Below, piece after piece: positions 1 to 10,379 of a stretch of 64,000 bases of DNA. The stretch comes from Lentinus brumalis (taxonomy: Eukaryota > Basidiomycota > Agaricomycetes > Polyporales > Polyporaceae), in NCBI GenBank assembly GCA_001792895.1, contig MARA01000005.1:1736001-1800000 (forward strand), written 5' to 3'. The notes beneath the pieces were generated by a model. That model did not search any database. It worked only from the letters and a program-made list of their open reading frames with translations, and was not told the DNA's origin. Each line of letters begins with the position of its first letter. Within the stretch, counting starts at the first letter, position 1. The translations under genes and the position numbers were made by a program.

Positions 1-222
1 TGGCTCGTCGTCTTCACTCTCCGACGATGTACTGGTCACCTCGATGGGATCTTGTGTGGTGCCCGGGTTGGTGCTGGTCCCGGAGGCTGTGTCGTCGTCG
101 CCCGTGGACTTCTTCTTGCGGCGTGGGATGCGAAGCTTATCGGATAGGTCAGAAGCCTTGCACTTGAGGGCGCTGGCCACCTGCGCGGCGGCGGCCTTGA
201 TCTTCTTTCTCGGGCCTCCCAT
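1..222 (-). CDS. Partial N-terminus of a probable hAT-type transposase
   Basis: An ATG at 222 opens 74 codons that run off the left edge. The peptide begins MGGPRKKIKAAAAQ and is lysine-rich, followed by a Ser/Thr/Asp/Glu-rich stretch (TSTSSESEDDEP). The same basic-then-acidic disordered start is seen in the hAT transposase at 25344. The frame points away from a hAT-like terminus at 532, as expected for a transposase near one element end. No catalytic domain lies inside the window, so the family is inferred from context only. It could instead be an unrelated disordered host protein. Confidence 0.4.
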   Translation of the reverse strand, partial: MGGPRKKIKAAAAQVASALKCKASDLSDKLRIPRRKKKSTGDDDTASGTSTNPGTTQDPIEVTSTSSESEDDEP

Positions 223-532
223 CGGAAGGGACTGGTGGACTTCTTCGTTCGAGCCCGGTATACTTTTGTCTCATATATGGCAAGGTCTTGCTTACTTCAT
301 TGCTCATTATGGTAAGAACTATACAGTTGCATCTGTGCCTCCGGAGAACTCCGGAAAAGCGGAAACTGAGCTGGAATAATGCATCAATATTGATAATTCT
401 GTGTCTGACATGCCTCCTTTTGGCAAGGGTATGTCAAGGGTGGGAGGGTAGCTTGATGGTTACCCTGGCCCTTACCCCTGGCTACCCCACCCTCATACCC
501 TCAAAGGCTGTGGGTACCCCTGCCATGCACTA
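1..532. mobile_element. Right end of a hAT-like element (left part outside the window)
   Basis: Between about 425 and 525 the sequence is full of short GGGTA/TACCC motifs in both orientations, typical of hAT subterminal regions. It ends with TGCCATGCACTA at 532. Read inward this is TAGTGCATGGCAGGG, close to the TAGTG..GCAGGG terminus of the short element at 31669. Immediately after 532, sequence shared with 17363-17496 (inverted) begins, so 532/533 is a true junction. The expected partner TSD (GGCTGTGC) would lie left of the window and cannot be checked. Confidence 0.4.
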
Positions 533-666
533 GGCTGTGCACACGGTGAACTTGAAAACACTATGCCTTCGCAAGTGCACAATGGAAGCACCACCTTCAG
601 CATCCTCAAATCACCATTATGCGTAAACATTATTTAACCACCCTATATGCTTCATCACTGTTGCTA
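533..666 (+). repeat. Segment shared in inverted orientation with 17363-17496
   Basis: These 134 bp match the reverse complement of 17363-17496 almost exactly. Translated, they contain the end of a zinc-finger-type N-terminal segment (CAHGELENTMPSQVHNG). The match stops at 666, where the outer boundary of the inverted repeat 666-848 begins. This marks two copies of one repeat family in opposite orientation. Confidence 0.75.
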
Positions 667-848
667 TACCGGAGGCAAACAATCACACTCCGCTCTCCTA
701 CTGTTTACGGCAGCGTCTATGGGATGCACATAACAACTTGTCCGCCCCCTCCCCGCCGTGACTATGCCCATAATGGCCCCCACACACATGGATGCTGCCG
801 TGGCCTTTATACGTCAAGAACAATGGGACAAGAAGGTCTTGGGTCTTA
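666..848 (+). repeat. Left arm of a ~183-bp inverted repeat
   Basis: The sequence from ATACCGGAGGCAAAC to about 848 is found inverted in two pieces: 9948-10013, and then 5054-5182 on the other side of the LTR retrotransposon. Arms of this kind at both sides of the helicase remnant suggest long terminal inverted repeats of one element (about 4.6 kb without the LTR insertion). I could not define a convincing target-site duplication. Confidence 0.65.
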
Positions 849-3615
849 ATTCTGTGCAGGTCAGTGAGTGGGTGAGCCTTGACAAGAATCACCCAACCTT
901 ATCAAAGATGTGCCCGGCATATGCATTGTACCTTGCCAAGGTACACACTTCGCTCCTCTCTGCCCCTGATCCCATCAAGACAGTGCTTGCACAATTCAAT
1001 GAGTGGTTGTATCCTCCGAATGACGCATGTGGCATTCCTCACCCACAACACGGACTTCAGACCGCTAACCCCAACCAGGACCACACACAACAGTCATTCA
1101 TTCTGAGCCATCAAATCCCTGATGCCTACTCGTGCACTTTAACTAAATTTGCCTCATTCATCATCCCCGCTCATCTGGACTTGCTAGGCAGACAGCCCAT
1201 TCATCTGAGTGGTGAGCAGCGAGCAGCATGTGCCAGCCTCATCACAGCACTCCAGAGTGACGGCACCAGGGGTGAGTTGGAAGACTGCCTACAGCTGCTG
1301 ATGTGGCTGCTAGTATCTGCCAAGCAAGAGCAGTACACTCTGGACATGGATCACACTCCATTCTTCTACTACTGTGTCTTTTCCTCACTGCAACACAATG
1401 GCCAGTTCCACAGGACATCAGTCATTGACCACAAGAATGTGCAGCTTATGTTCACTGCTTGCATGGCAGTCTTTTACCATGTCCATCTCATCGGCAAGAG
1501 CACTGACGGCGATTCTTTAGGGTACCCGTTCTGTGCTGCCAAGCCATCCAACCTTGCTCACTTGATGTCACAGCATTTTCCAAAAATATAGGCACCTGAT
1601 ATTGAACTCCACCAATTGCCCATTTTCCTACCTTGCAGGCATTGCGATCAGGACACAGGTGATCCAGGGGAAGGAAGAGTCACTTCCGATTGTGCAATTT
1701 GTTGACAAGGCAGGCACCCATGCCAATGTCTCTGGCTCCATCCTTGGCCTTACCAACATCGGCACCAGTGTGAAGGACATCCTTGGGGAGTACAGAGACA
1801 TCATTGAAGATCATGTGCTCTTAGGCAAATTTACCATCAACAATCTGGTCTTCACCTTCCCCGGAGACCTCAGTGAATGGCAGAACAATGCCACTAATGA
1901 TGACCCCTTTTATGGGCTGTTCACAGACCTTCGCAACCCGGCCCTTGTGCTGCAACACACGCTCTACGACTTATTGACCAGTCACGCAGCGTACTACGGC
2001 CATTTTGTCGTCCCAAACAGCACTAATCTCGATGACACTCTCCAATGGCACATGCATGCCATGATATTCTTTCTGCACACCACAGAGGAAGCCAAAGGCC
2101 GGTTGTTCTTGGCTATTCATCTGAGATTCTGAGTTCTGACCAGCCAGCTCGAGGCACCGAGTACTTGCCATTGCACTTGGTAAACACTACCACACCACAG
2201 GTGCCATGCACAGTGTCCACCTTCAGTTTTGCCATCTATTGTTTCTGTTTGGATACAACAAAATGAGCTGTCATGTAAGTCCCTTCATGCTGCTTCTGCA
2301 ATATTGCAACCTCTGAACAGGGAACCCTCATGCTTAGGGTGGCCACGATTGCACCATCGTTCATACCCCTCCACCTGCAGGTGTGAAAGTGTTCATATTC
2401 CACATGATCTTCATCTGCCCAACCCAGGTTATCTTTGCCGGCTTGCTCTCTGGCAAGGTTTTATCTCTCATGTTACGCATGCGGACACTCATCTTCCCTG
2501 GCTTGGATCAACCGTCACAGTTGGATGACTTTGGCAACACACTTCAGCAGGATACTGGGACCCACTTCGGCCTCGGCATCACTTTTTGGTTGCACATGTG
2601 GAGGCACCTGCTTCACAAACATCCACACCACCGTGCTTTCAGGCATGGATTCTGAGGACGCCATCGAGGATGCGCAGCAAGGTGACAGCTCACAGACCGC
2701 CCGGCGGGTGTACGACCTGAGCAACCGCTCTGTCAGCGGATCTACCCAGTGCAGTATCTGTGATTACAACTCTTGCAGTATCTTGTAGCACAAGCTGATT
2801 AGGATGGGTGAACCTTTGGAGGCTCAAACCAGACTCTCCTACCTCCAATGCCCAGATGCAGCCACCCCCTTGTTGTCCATTGGCGTCGACCAGTTCTCAG
2901 AGAAGCTTGCTTGACTGGTCTCCCTGTCCCTCACAACTGCGGTTGAGAACACAGTATCTGCTGCTTTCCACAGCATCTTTGACAAAATCCCCAAACCTGC
3001 TATTGCCTCCCACCCCGTGTATGGGCACTCCCATCTGCAACGGTCACACTTCCCACCCTGATAGATCTGCATGCATCATTCAAGTCCCCAGAACAAGCGC
3101 AATTCCTCACCCACCATGTTTCCCCACGGGCTATGTCAAGACCCTCCTGATGCTCGTCCCTCTGGCCATGTATGAGTGCAACAAGGTTACAATCATCATT
3201 ATTGCCCTTGATGGTCTTCAGCTGGATCTGCAGCATCATTGCAAGGAGCATCACTTAAGCTACAGTGCATGGACCCTTGATATCCAACACACCCCGCACA
3301 CACCAGTCATCTGTGCTCCTGTAGGGAGTGCTTCTATTCTACGCACTCCTTCCTCGAGTACATCACCACCCTCCACAGTGACGGCACTCTTTCCCGCATT
3401 ATCGATGAAGAGGTCCACATTATCCTCACCCACAAGCACTTCCGGGCCTGCATGAATTACCTGCAGGACGTGCCACTCACCACTGTCCCATTCATCTTCC
3501 TGTCGGCTACATTCTCCACTGTGCTCAAGCCAGAATTAGCGGCTGTGTTTGCAATTAGCCCCCACATCATGATCTGTGTACTCTTGGCACGTCCGGAGTT
3601 GGCATACAGGGTCTT

Positions 3616-5040
3616 GCTCGTCACAACTGTGCCTGGGTATTCTGCACCCGATGTGTCTCCCTGTAGCAATAGGAGGGCACATATATTCAGTCTGGGCCAG
3701 CCTGGGTGCACTTCAGCAATGTGTCGTATCAAGAACACTTGGTATCCACGCACTGGAAACTCATTCCCCACTGATTCCTCAATCATCTCTTGCTCTTGGC
3801 TCCCTTCCCGGGTCAGTGTACCATGCACGTTATCTCCCCTAACTCGCACCTCAGCTGCGTTGTCAATCCAGTGACTGGGTGGCGTCGGGTGTGTGCTGTC
3901 TAAACAGCCACATATAGATAACATCAGGTATGCAGTGACTGCATGGCCGCCAGGTACTTACCATCGAGGTTGCTGTCGGACATCACTTTGAGGCACTGTA
4001 GAGGGAGCAAGACAAGGTGCACCATCTCATAACACACACAGAGCATATAAACACTCTGTGGTTACTCATGCACCACCACTGATCCTCATATGGACGCATC
4101 GGGGCACCGGCGGCCGAGGCTGTTTAATTTGTCACCATGTTGCGGTGACCGTTAAACTGGCCGGGCTGGAGAAACCCCTGCACACCCTCCTGGACCCGCT
4201 CTGCAATAAAAATACACAATAGCACAGCTTCCTGTGCACATCAGCCACCATGCCAGACAGCCTGATTGCCAAATCCCAAGTGTGCGCATTGCATTTGACC
4301 ATGGGGCCCAACATTGCTCTCAAGAACACGAGCAAGCACGTGTCTCCAGTCGACCGTAACGAGCCATGATGCATGATGTCAATTACTGGGCTATTGCTGA
4401 CCTTTCAAAGCCATTAAGCTAAAGATACGAGCCCTACACGAGACCACCTGCCCATGTTATGAGAACTCATCTGTCTTGCCCGCCTCCATCAAGGCCTCGA
4501 CGACAGCACTTGAACCACCTTGTCAGCTGCACCAGACAACATCTATGGCAGAGCTGCACCTAACCACTCCAGGTTCGCAATGCACCATCACTCCAGAGTG
4601 AACCATGTCGCATGCTCTGGATTCCACCCACAATCTAGCCACAGCTACATGCAGAGACGGGGAGACACTCGGGCAGCAGTCTTGAGCTGCCCAGATGGGT
4701 TCTTGCATACTGACCGTATGCCGGAAATCAACTGTGCGTAGGGCAATCCTTTGGGCATGCGAACAATTGTGATGGATCGTGAGGACCATGCCTTGTGAGG
4801 AGGCAGCAAGGAGGCACCAGACCGTTGGCGGGGAGCCAAAGAGGATAAGGTCTAAAACTTGAAGCTTGGAGTTTGAGGGGTGAAGCTTGAGGGTTGACAT
4901 TGAAGCTGAGAACACTGAGTCCCCGCATTTATCGGCAGAACCACATATGTTGCTGCGACCCAATCCCAAACTCAGTGCCCAGACATCGACTGCGCATGGG
5001 GCAATCCACGTGCAATCTAGTCATAGCTGGGCTGAGATGG
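3616..5040 (+). repeat. 1,425-bp repeat, copy 1 (inverted partner 14693-16117)
   Basis: This segment matches the reverse complement of 14693-16117 over its full 1,425 bp with only scattered substitutions. Several internal translations are identical, so the copies diverged recently. It holds open stretches on both strands but none that I recognise as a protein family. It has no obvious terminal inverted repeats and starts right after the recognisable helicase sequence ends. It may be a fragment of the same helicase element, or a separate non-autonomous repeat. Confidence 0.85.
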
Positions 5041-5053
5041 TTGGCAGGAGGAA

Positions 5054-5182
5054 TAAGAGACCCAAGACCTTCTTGTCCCATTGTTCTTGATGTATAAAGG
5101 CCATGGCAGCATCCATGTGTGTGGGGGCCATTATGGGCATAGTTGCGGCGGGGAGGGGGGGGGGGCGGACAAGTTGTTACGT
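5054..5182 (-). repeat. Inner part of the right inverted-repeat arm
   Basis: Reverse complement of roughly 723-848. Together with 9948-10013 it makes the right arm of the ~183-bp inverted repeat. The arm is split exactly where the LTR retrotransposon 5183-9947 is inserted. A G-run (about 5154-5164) is longer here than in the left arm. Confidence 0.65.
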
Positions 5183-6542
5183 TGATGTGCATCATACTGG
5201 TCTGTGCCCCGATTTTGCGACCTCTTCGCGCCTTCTATCGACTCCCTATCCTCACTATCGTCCATTTCGCCGTCCTCCTGCCCTTCTCCTGCGCTCCTTC
5301 GGCCTCATCGGCCAACCTGCGAGCTATTGTCGGCCTATATCGTCCCCAGTCGGCCTTGGTAGTCATCATTTGTCCTTGCTCGACCATCACCTCCCACCTC
5401 GACTCTCGAACGACGTCGAACCATAGTCCTTTGCGTTCGACAGTCGTCGACGAGCCTTGTCTTCACTCCCATGGCCAGCAATTCGTCCGTTCGTCGATTC
5501 ATCAGTTCATCGACCCTGCGACCCTTCGTCTATTCGAGCCTTTGAGCCTTTGAGTCTTCGTCCCTTCCCCCTTTACTATACAGTTTGGTTCGACCTTGCC
5601 TTAGTTCATTTCGTCCCCTTCGCTTCGTGTCAATCGGCGCGATTCGTCGATCGCGTCATTATGTTGCGATCGTTCGACCTGGTCCGTGCGCCTAGCGCCT
5701 GTTCGGCGTTGTCGGCGCCGTCGTTGTCGCATCACGCGATTAGCCTTGTGTTCGGCTCTGATTGGTTGTTCGTCGCTTAGTCATAGGCCGAATCGCGCGC
5801 TTCATCGTACCATATCGTCGAACAGCATGTACAGCATCTAGTTAGAGGCCCCCTTCCCTTCCCCCCACCATCTACACTCCGAATCAGAGAACCTTTCCCC
5901 CTCTCCGTCACGAGCTCTCGTTTGCGGTCGTTTCGACGCTCTTCGACGTTTTCGCCAGTTTCGAGCCGGAGTCGCTCCAAGTCCAGGTCCAGTTGAGTCG
6001 CAGAGTCTTCTCATAGTTTCGCCGTATCGTCGGCCAGTGTCGTATCGTCGACCCAGCAAGTAGCCCAGGAAGGGTAGCCCAGGAAGGGCCGGTTTCGCTC
6101 AAGAAGAGCCTTCGTGTTCGGCCTATCGTGGCCCTAGTCGGTCTATCGTGACCCAGTCGACCTATCGTGGTCTCCCCAGCCTATCGTGGCCCCAAGTTGT
6201 CCAGGAAGGACTTCGTCGTCTCGCGCACCCAGGACGGGGCCGATTCGTCGCACTATCGCGTCGCAGAGTCTTCGCATCGAGGCCAGAGTGCCTCGTGGTT
6301 TCGTCTTGCCGACGGCTATTCGTCGTTAGGCTATATATCGCCGACACCTCGCCGATCCCCCTTTTCCCTCGCACCACTTTCGCCTTCTTCCCTCCCCCTT
6401 TCGAGCTCTTCGACTTCGCGAACCTCCGACGCTCGACTTCGTCGCCGCTCGACCGAGAATCGACTAGCCCACTCGCACCCTTTCAGGTTGGTTGTTGTCA
6501 TTTGTTGGGTGTTCCGCCCTCAGAGACGCAGCTGCCGTATCA
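5183..6542 (+). repeat. 5' LTR (1,360 bp)
   Basis: TG...CA-bounded repeat rich in TCG/CGTCG motifs, a composition unlike its surroundings. It carries one copy of a 27-bp unit (CCCTCCCCCTTTCGAGC...) that is present five times in the 3' LTR. Open translations inside it are shadows of this biased composition. Confidence 0.9.
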
Positions 6543-6545
6543 TTT

Positions 6546-6562
6546 TGGAGCCCACCGCGAGG
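6546..6562 (+). promoter_or_regulatory. Primer-binding site candidate
   Basis: TGGAGCCCACCGCGAGG begins 4 nt after the end of the 5' LTR. It starts with the TGG expected opposite a tRNA CCA end. The tRNA was not identified. Confidence 0.55.
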
Positions 6563-7066
6563 GGTTTAGTTGACACCGTCGGCTCAAGCTGTCGCCTTCG
6601 TCGTCGTCTTCGCACCCACGTCGAACCTCGACTCTTCCATCGCCGAAGTGACCGAGCTCCTTCGCGATTTATCCATCAAACTAGACGACGAGTACCACCG
6701 CCGAACAGTTCGACGAGTCTTTCGGCTTCGCCACGGCACCCTCATCCCCTTCGGAGAAATCGTTCGCTTCGTCGCTTACACCGCTATCGCCCTCACCCCA
6801 AGCATCGCGGCCATCGTCCCCTCATCTTTCGCCTCGTTCTCGTTCGTCGTCGCTGTCCAACATAGCGTCGGGTTCGCACATCACTCGCCGAAAACAACGC
6901 GAGCAAGGCATCCCCCTTCTTCCACCTCTCGAAAAGAATCTCCCTCCGCCGAAACGGCCTTCGCGCGCTAAAGCCTCTTCTTCGTCGACACCTCAATCGA
7001 CGATCGCCCCTCCAGCACCACCCCTAGTCCTTCCCCAGTCCATTCCCTCTTCCCCTTGTCGTCTAC

Positions 7067-8233
7067 ATGGCTCAGCGCAAGGTCGACAGTATGCCCCTCT
7101 CGAACGAACGCGGCACCCCGCAGTGGGTCGCGACGAGCCGCAAAGGCGTTGAACGATACTTCCGCGACCTCGAACGCGTGATGGCAAAGTACCAGGTCAC
7201 CGACGATGCCGAACGAAAGGAAGCTGCGCTCATCTACGTGCGATCGACGTCGCGAAGCGCTGGGAGTCGCTTCCATCGTTCGCCGATGTGTCGATGTCGT
7301 TCGTCGACTTTCGTGCCCAGATCCTCAGCTTCTATCTCGGCTCTGACAAGGATCACAAGTTCACTCTTCGCGAGTTCGACGATGTCGTGTCGTCGTGGGT
7401 TCGCTCTGGCATCGGTTCGCTCACGGAGTACATGGCTTTCTATGGCGAATTCTACCCCATCGCTCGATACCTGATGTCGAAGTCGCCCCCAGAGCTCACC
7501 CATCGCCAAGTCGTCGACACACTCCTTCGTCTCATCCACAACGATCGTCGACCTGCTGTCGAAGCTCGACTTAGCCTGAAAGTCCCCGATAAGCATCGCG
7601 AAGACTCGTACACGTCGATCAGGTCCACGAAGCGATTGTGCATGTTATTGACGATCGGCCTGCCTTCGCTGCGGTCGTCTATCGCGAGCCCCTCTATCGT
7701 GAGCCCCTTCATCCTTCGTCCCCCAAGCTTGTTGTTCCCCCTTCGCACCCTCATGCCACGACACGAACGAGCCGAACGATCTGACGATCAAGAGCGAGGT
7801 CTTAGAGCAGATCGTCGCTGCTGCGATTCGCACCGTTCGCGATGACGAGGCAGTGTCGCAGCGTGTCGAGCAGCCCCCTCGGGTCGGCGATGGTCGCTTC
7901 CCTGATGGTCCCCCTCGCTATCCTCCTGGACATCGTCAAGTTGGCACCCTATTCGCCGATGTCGCACAGCGAGCCGAAGATCGTCCCCCTTGCTACTACT
8001 GTGGCGAGTCGGCCTGTAGCATCACGATCTGTCCAGTCATCGAGGCCGATGTTCGCGCAGGTCTCGTGGTTCGCGATCGTCCTGGAGGTCATGTGCTGTT
8101 GTCGAACGGCCGCGAAATCCCTACTCATCGAGGCGATGGCTCGACGATTCGTGAAGCGATGCTTGCCTACTACGACCAGAACCCCAATCATCGACCGAAT
8201 CGTCGTCAAGATGGCTATGTCTACACACTGTGA
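7067..8233 (+). pseudogene. gag: Gag-like gene, frameshifted
   Basis: An ATG at 7067 opens MAQRKVDSMPLSNERGTPQW. The protein continues in other frames (KRWESLPSFADVSMSF, then LSLKVPDKHRE) and returns near 7780-8233 with QRAEDRPPCYYCGESACS. The last part has a cysteine pair and spacing suggestive of a gag zinc knuckle (CYYCGESACSITICPV). At least three frame changes (about 7245, 7610 and 7760) are needed to read it through, so no full-length gag can be made. The content (capsid-like helical region then a Cys motif near the C-terminus) fits Ty3-type gag, but homology was not tested. No pol genes follow before the purine tract. Confidence 0.6.
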
Positions 8234-8466
8234 TGCGACAATCGCGCTCGAAGCCCACTCGATTGTCTTCCCTATTCCTTTCCCCTTCGTCGTCGAAGCT
8301 CAGCATCGCAGCCCTGTCCTTCATTGTCTACCTATCTCGACCTTCGTCTTCATCGTCCACTTCGGCGACCATATCATCATTAGAGCCCTTGCCCCATTTT
8401 CGTCCATCGTCCTGGTCGCCCATCGTCATCGTCATGTTTCGAGGACTGAGGACAGTCCATATCTCA

Positions 8467-8478
8467 GTGGGGAGGGGA
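8467..8478 (+). promoter_or_regulatory. Polypurine tract
   Basis: GTGGGGAGGGGA lies immediately before the 3' LTR, the expected place for the plus-strand primer of an LTR retrotransposon. Confidence 0.65.
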
Positions 8479-9947
8479 TGATGTGCATCATACTGGTCTG
8501 TGCCCCGATTTTGCGACCTCTTCGCGCCTTCTATCGACTCCCTATCCTCACTACGTCCATTTCGCCGTCCTCCTGCCCTTCTCCTGCGCTCCTTCGGCCT
8601 CATCGGCCAACCTGCGAGCTATTGTCGGCCTATATCGTCCCCAGTCGACCTTGGTAGTCATCATTTGTCCTTGCTCGACCATCACCTCCCACCTCGACTC
8701 TCGAACGACGTCGAACCATAGTCCTTTGCGTTCGACAGTCGTCGACGAGCCGTTGTCTTCACTCCCATGGCCAGCAATTCGTCCGTTCGTCGATTCATCA
8801 GTTCATCGACCCTGCGACCCTTCGTCTATTCGAGCCTTTGAGCCTTTGAGTCTTCGTCCCTTCCCCCTTTACTATACAGTTTGGTTCGACCTTGCCTTAG
8901 TTCATTTCGTCCCCTTCGCTTCGTGTCAATCGGCGCGATTCATCGATCGCGTCATTATGTTGCGATCGTTCGACCTGGTCCGTGCGCCTAGCGCCTGTTC
9001 GGCGTTGTCGGCGCCGTCGTTGTCGCATCACGCGATTAGCCTTGTGTTCGGCTCTGATTGGTTGTTCGTCGCTTAGTCATAGGCCGAATCGCGCGCTTCA
9101 TCGTACCATATCGTCGAACAGCATGTACAGCATCTAGTTAGAGGCCCCCTTCCCTTCCCCCCACCATCTACACTCCGAATCAGAGAACCTTTCCCCCTCT
9201 CCGTCACGAGCTCTCGTTTCGCGGTCATTTCGACGCTCTTCGACGTTTTCGCCAGTTTCGAGCCGGAGTCACTCCAAGTCCAGGTCCAGTTGAGTCGCAG
9301 AGTCTTCTCATAGTTTCGCCGTATCGTCGGCCAGTGTCGTATCGTCGACCCAGCAAGTAGCCCAGGAAGGGTAGCCCAGGAAGGGCCGGTTTCGCTCAAG
9401 ACGAGCCTTCGTGTTGGCCTATCGTGGCCCTAGTCGGTCTATCGTGACCCAGTCAACCTATCGTGGTCTTCCCCAGCCTATCGTGGCCCCAAGTTGTCCA
9501 GGAAGGACTTCGTCATCTCGCGCACCCAGGACGGGGCCGATTCGTCGCACTATCGCGTCGCAGAGTCTTCGCATCGAGGCCAGAGTGCCTCGTGGTTTCG
9601 TCTTGCCGACGGCTATTCGTCGTTAGGCTATATATCGCCGACACCTCGCCGATCCCCCTTTTCCCTCGCACCACTTTCGCCTTCTTCCCTCCCCCTTTCG
9701 AGCTCTTCGACTTCCCTCCCCCTTTCGAGCTCTTCGACTTCCCTCCCCCTTTCGAGCTCTTCGACTTCCCTCCCCCTTTCGAGCTCTTCGACTTCCCTCC
9801 CCCTTTCGAGCTCTTCGACTTCGCGAACCTCCGACGCTCGACTTCGTCGCCGCTCGACCGAGAATCGACTAGCCCACTCGCACCCTTTCAGGTTGGTTGT
9901 TGTCATTTGTTGGGTGTTCCGCCCTCAGAGACGCAGCTGCCGTATCA
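8479..9947 (+). repeat. 3' LTR (1,469 bp)
   Basis: Second LTR, about 99% like the first by eye except for four additional 27-bp units (108 bp), which explain almost all of the length difference. Confidence 0.9.
9687..9821 (+). repeat. 27-bp minisatellite, five copies, in the 3' LTR
   Basis: Five near-perfect tandem copies of a 27-bp unit (CTCCCCCTTTCGAGCTCTTC plus GACTTC and C). The matching place in the 5' LTR (about 6390-6416) has one copy. Because both LTRs are copied from one template at insertion, the array changed after insertion or during reverse transcription. Confidence 0.9.
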
Positions 9948-10013
9948 ACGTGCATCCCATAGGAGCTGCCGTAAACAGTAGGAGAGCGGAGTGTGATTGT
10001 TTGCCTCCGGTAT
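9948..10013 (-). repeat. Outer part of the right inverted-repeat arm
   Basis: Reverse complement of about 666-733. It begins with ACGT, the second copy of the 4-bp target-site duplication of the LTR retrotransposon, and ends CCTCCGGTAT, the mirror of the left arm start. Confidence 0.65.
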
Positions 10014-10379
10014 CTATAACTAATGGCGCAGTGGGGGGGTCTATGCCATGTGTGTGGCCGAGCTTGCGAGTGCCACTACCTTGTGGCGGCATAAATCCTA
10101 AGTCTTCTCAATTCCATGGAATTTCTATAGCACCCATAGTACATGAGAATAAACTCTATAACTTGGTGTATAGACTGCGGCTGCCCGTCTGAACACTTCG
10201 ATAAGAAACAAGGGGCATTATGTAGTTAAGGAGAGTGGCAAATGTGCAATCTGTGTTTTGTGCGTAGGCGCGAATTCATCGCGCAAGGGAGGCCCCTGCC
10301 AAAATACAATATAGTGGACACCTGTTTTCACGCCTTGCACGCAGCGGGTCCTTGCACAGCCACCCAGACCGCCCTGCCT

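Larger units (their letters stand above)
533..3620 (+). pseudogene. Decayed RecQ-like helicase mobile gene (basidiomycete type)
   Basis: Several plus-strand open stretches (758-1591, 1602-2132, 2383-2655, 2808-3455, 3452-3620) are successive parts of one protein separated by introns, stops and frameshifts. Visible helicase features are a degraded Walker A (PTGYVKTLLMLVP near 3120), a DExH-like box (RIIDEEVHIILTHKHFR near 3400) and the motif III core FLSATFSTVLKPEL near 3490. The order and spacing fit RecQ-like helicases. The middle region (EDAIEDAQQGDSSQTARRVYDLS) resembles, from memory, the large repetitive helicase-like proteins common in Agaricomycete genomes. The Walker A lacks the usual GxGKT and many stops are present, so it is non-functional. 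The C-terminal helicase domain is not recognisable beyond 3616, where a repeated 1.4-kb segment begins. Confidence 0.6.
5183..9947 (+). mobile_element. LTR retrotransposon with gag remnants and no pol
   Basis: Two long direct repeats (5183-6542 and 8479-9947) both start TGATGTGCATCA and end GCCGTATCA. They flank a 1.94-kb interior with a primer-binding-like site, gag remnants and a purine tract, but no protease, reverse transcriptase or integrase. A 4-bp duplication ACGT lies at 5179-5182 and 9948-9951. The uninterrupted target is visible in the inverted-repeat arm near 722-740. The LTRs differ only at scattered sites apart from a minisatellite, so the insertion is recent. The interior is too small for pol, so movement would need another element's enzymes. 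Confidence 0.9.

Noticed and set aside
5103..6573. Several open frames over 100 codons inside the LTRs
   Set aside because: They arise from the TCG-biased composition of the LTR and appear on both strands and in both LTR copies; no domain is recognisable.
9628..9906. Repeated nine-residue peptide (PPPFELFDF, or EVEELERGR on the other strand) as a repeat protein
   Set aside because: It is the translation of the 27-bp LTR minisatellite in whichever frame is open; the LTR position and the single copy in the other LTR show it is not a gene.
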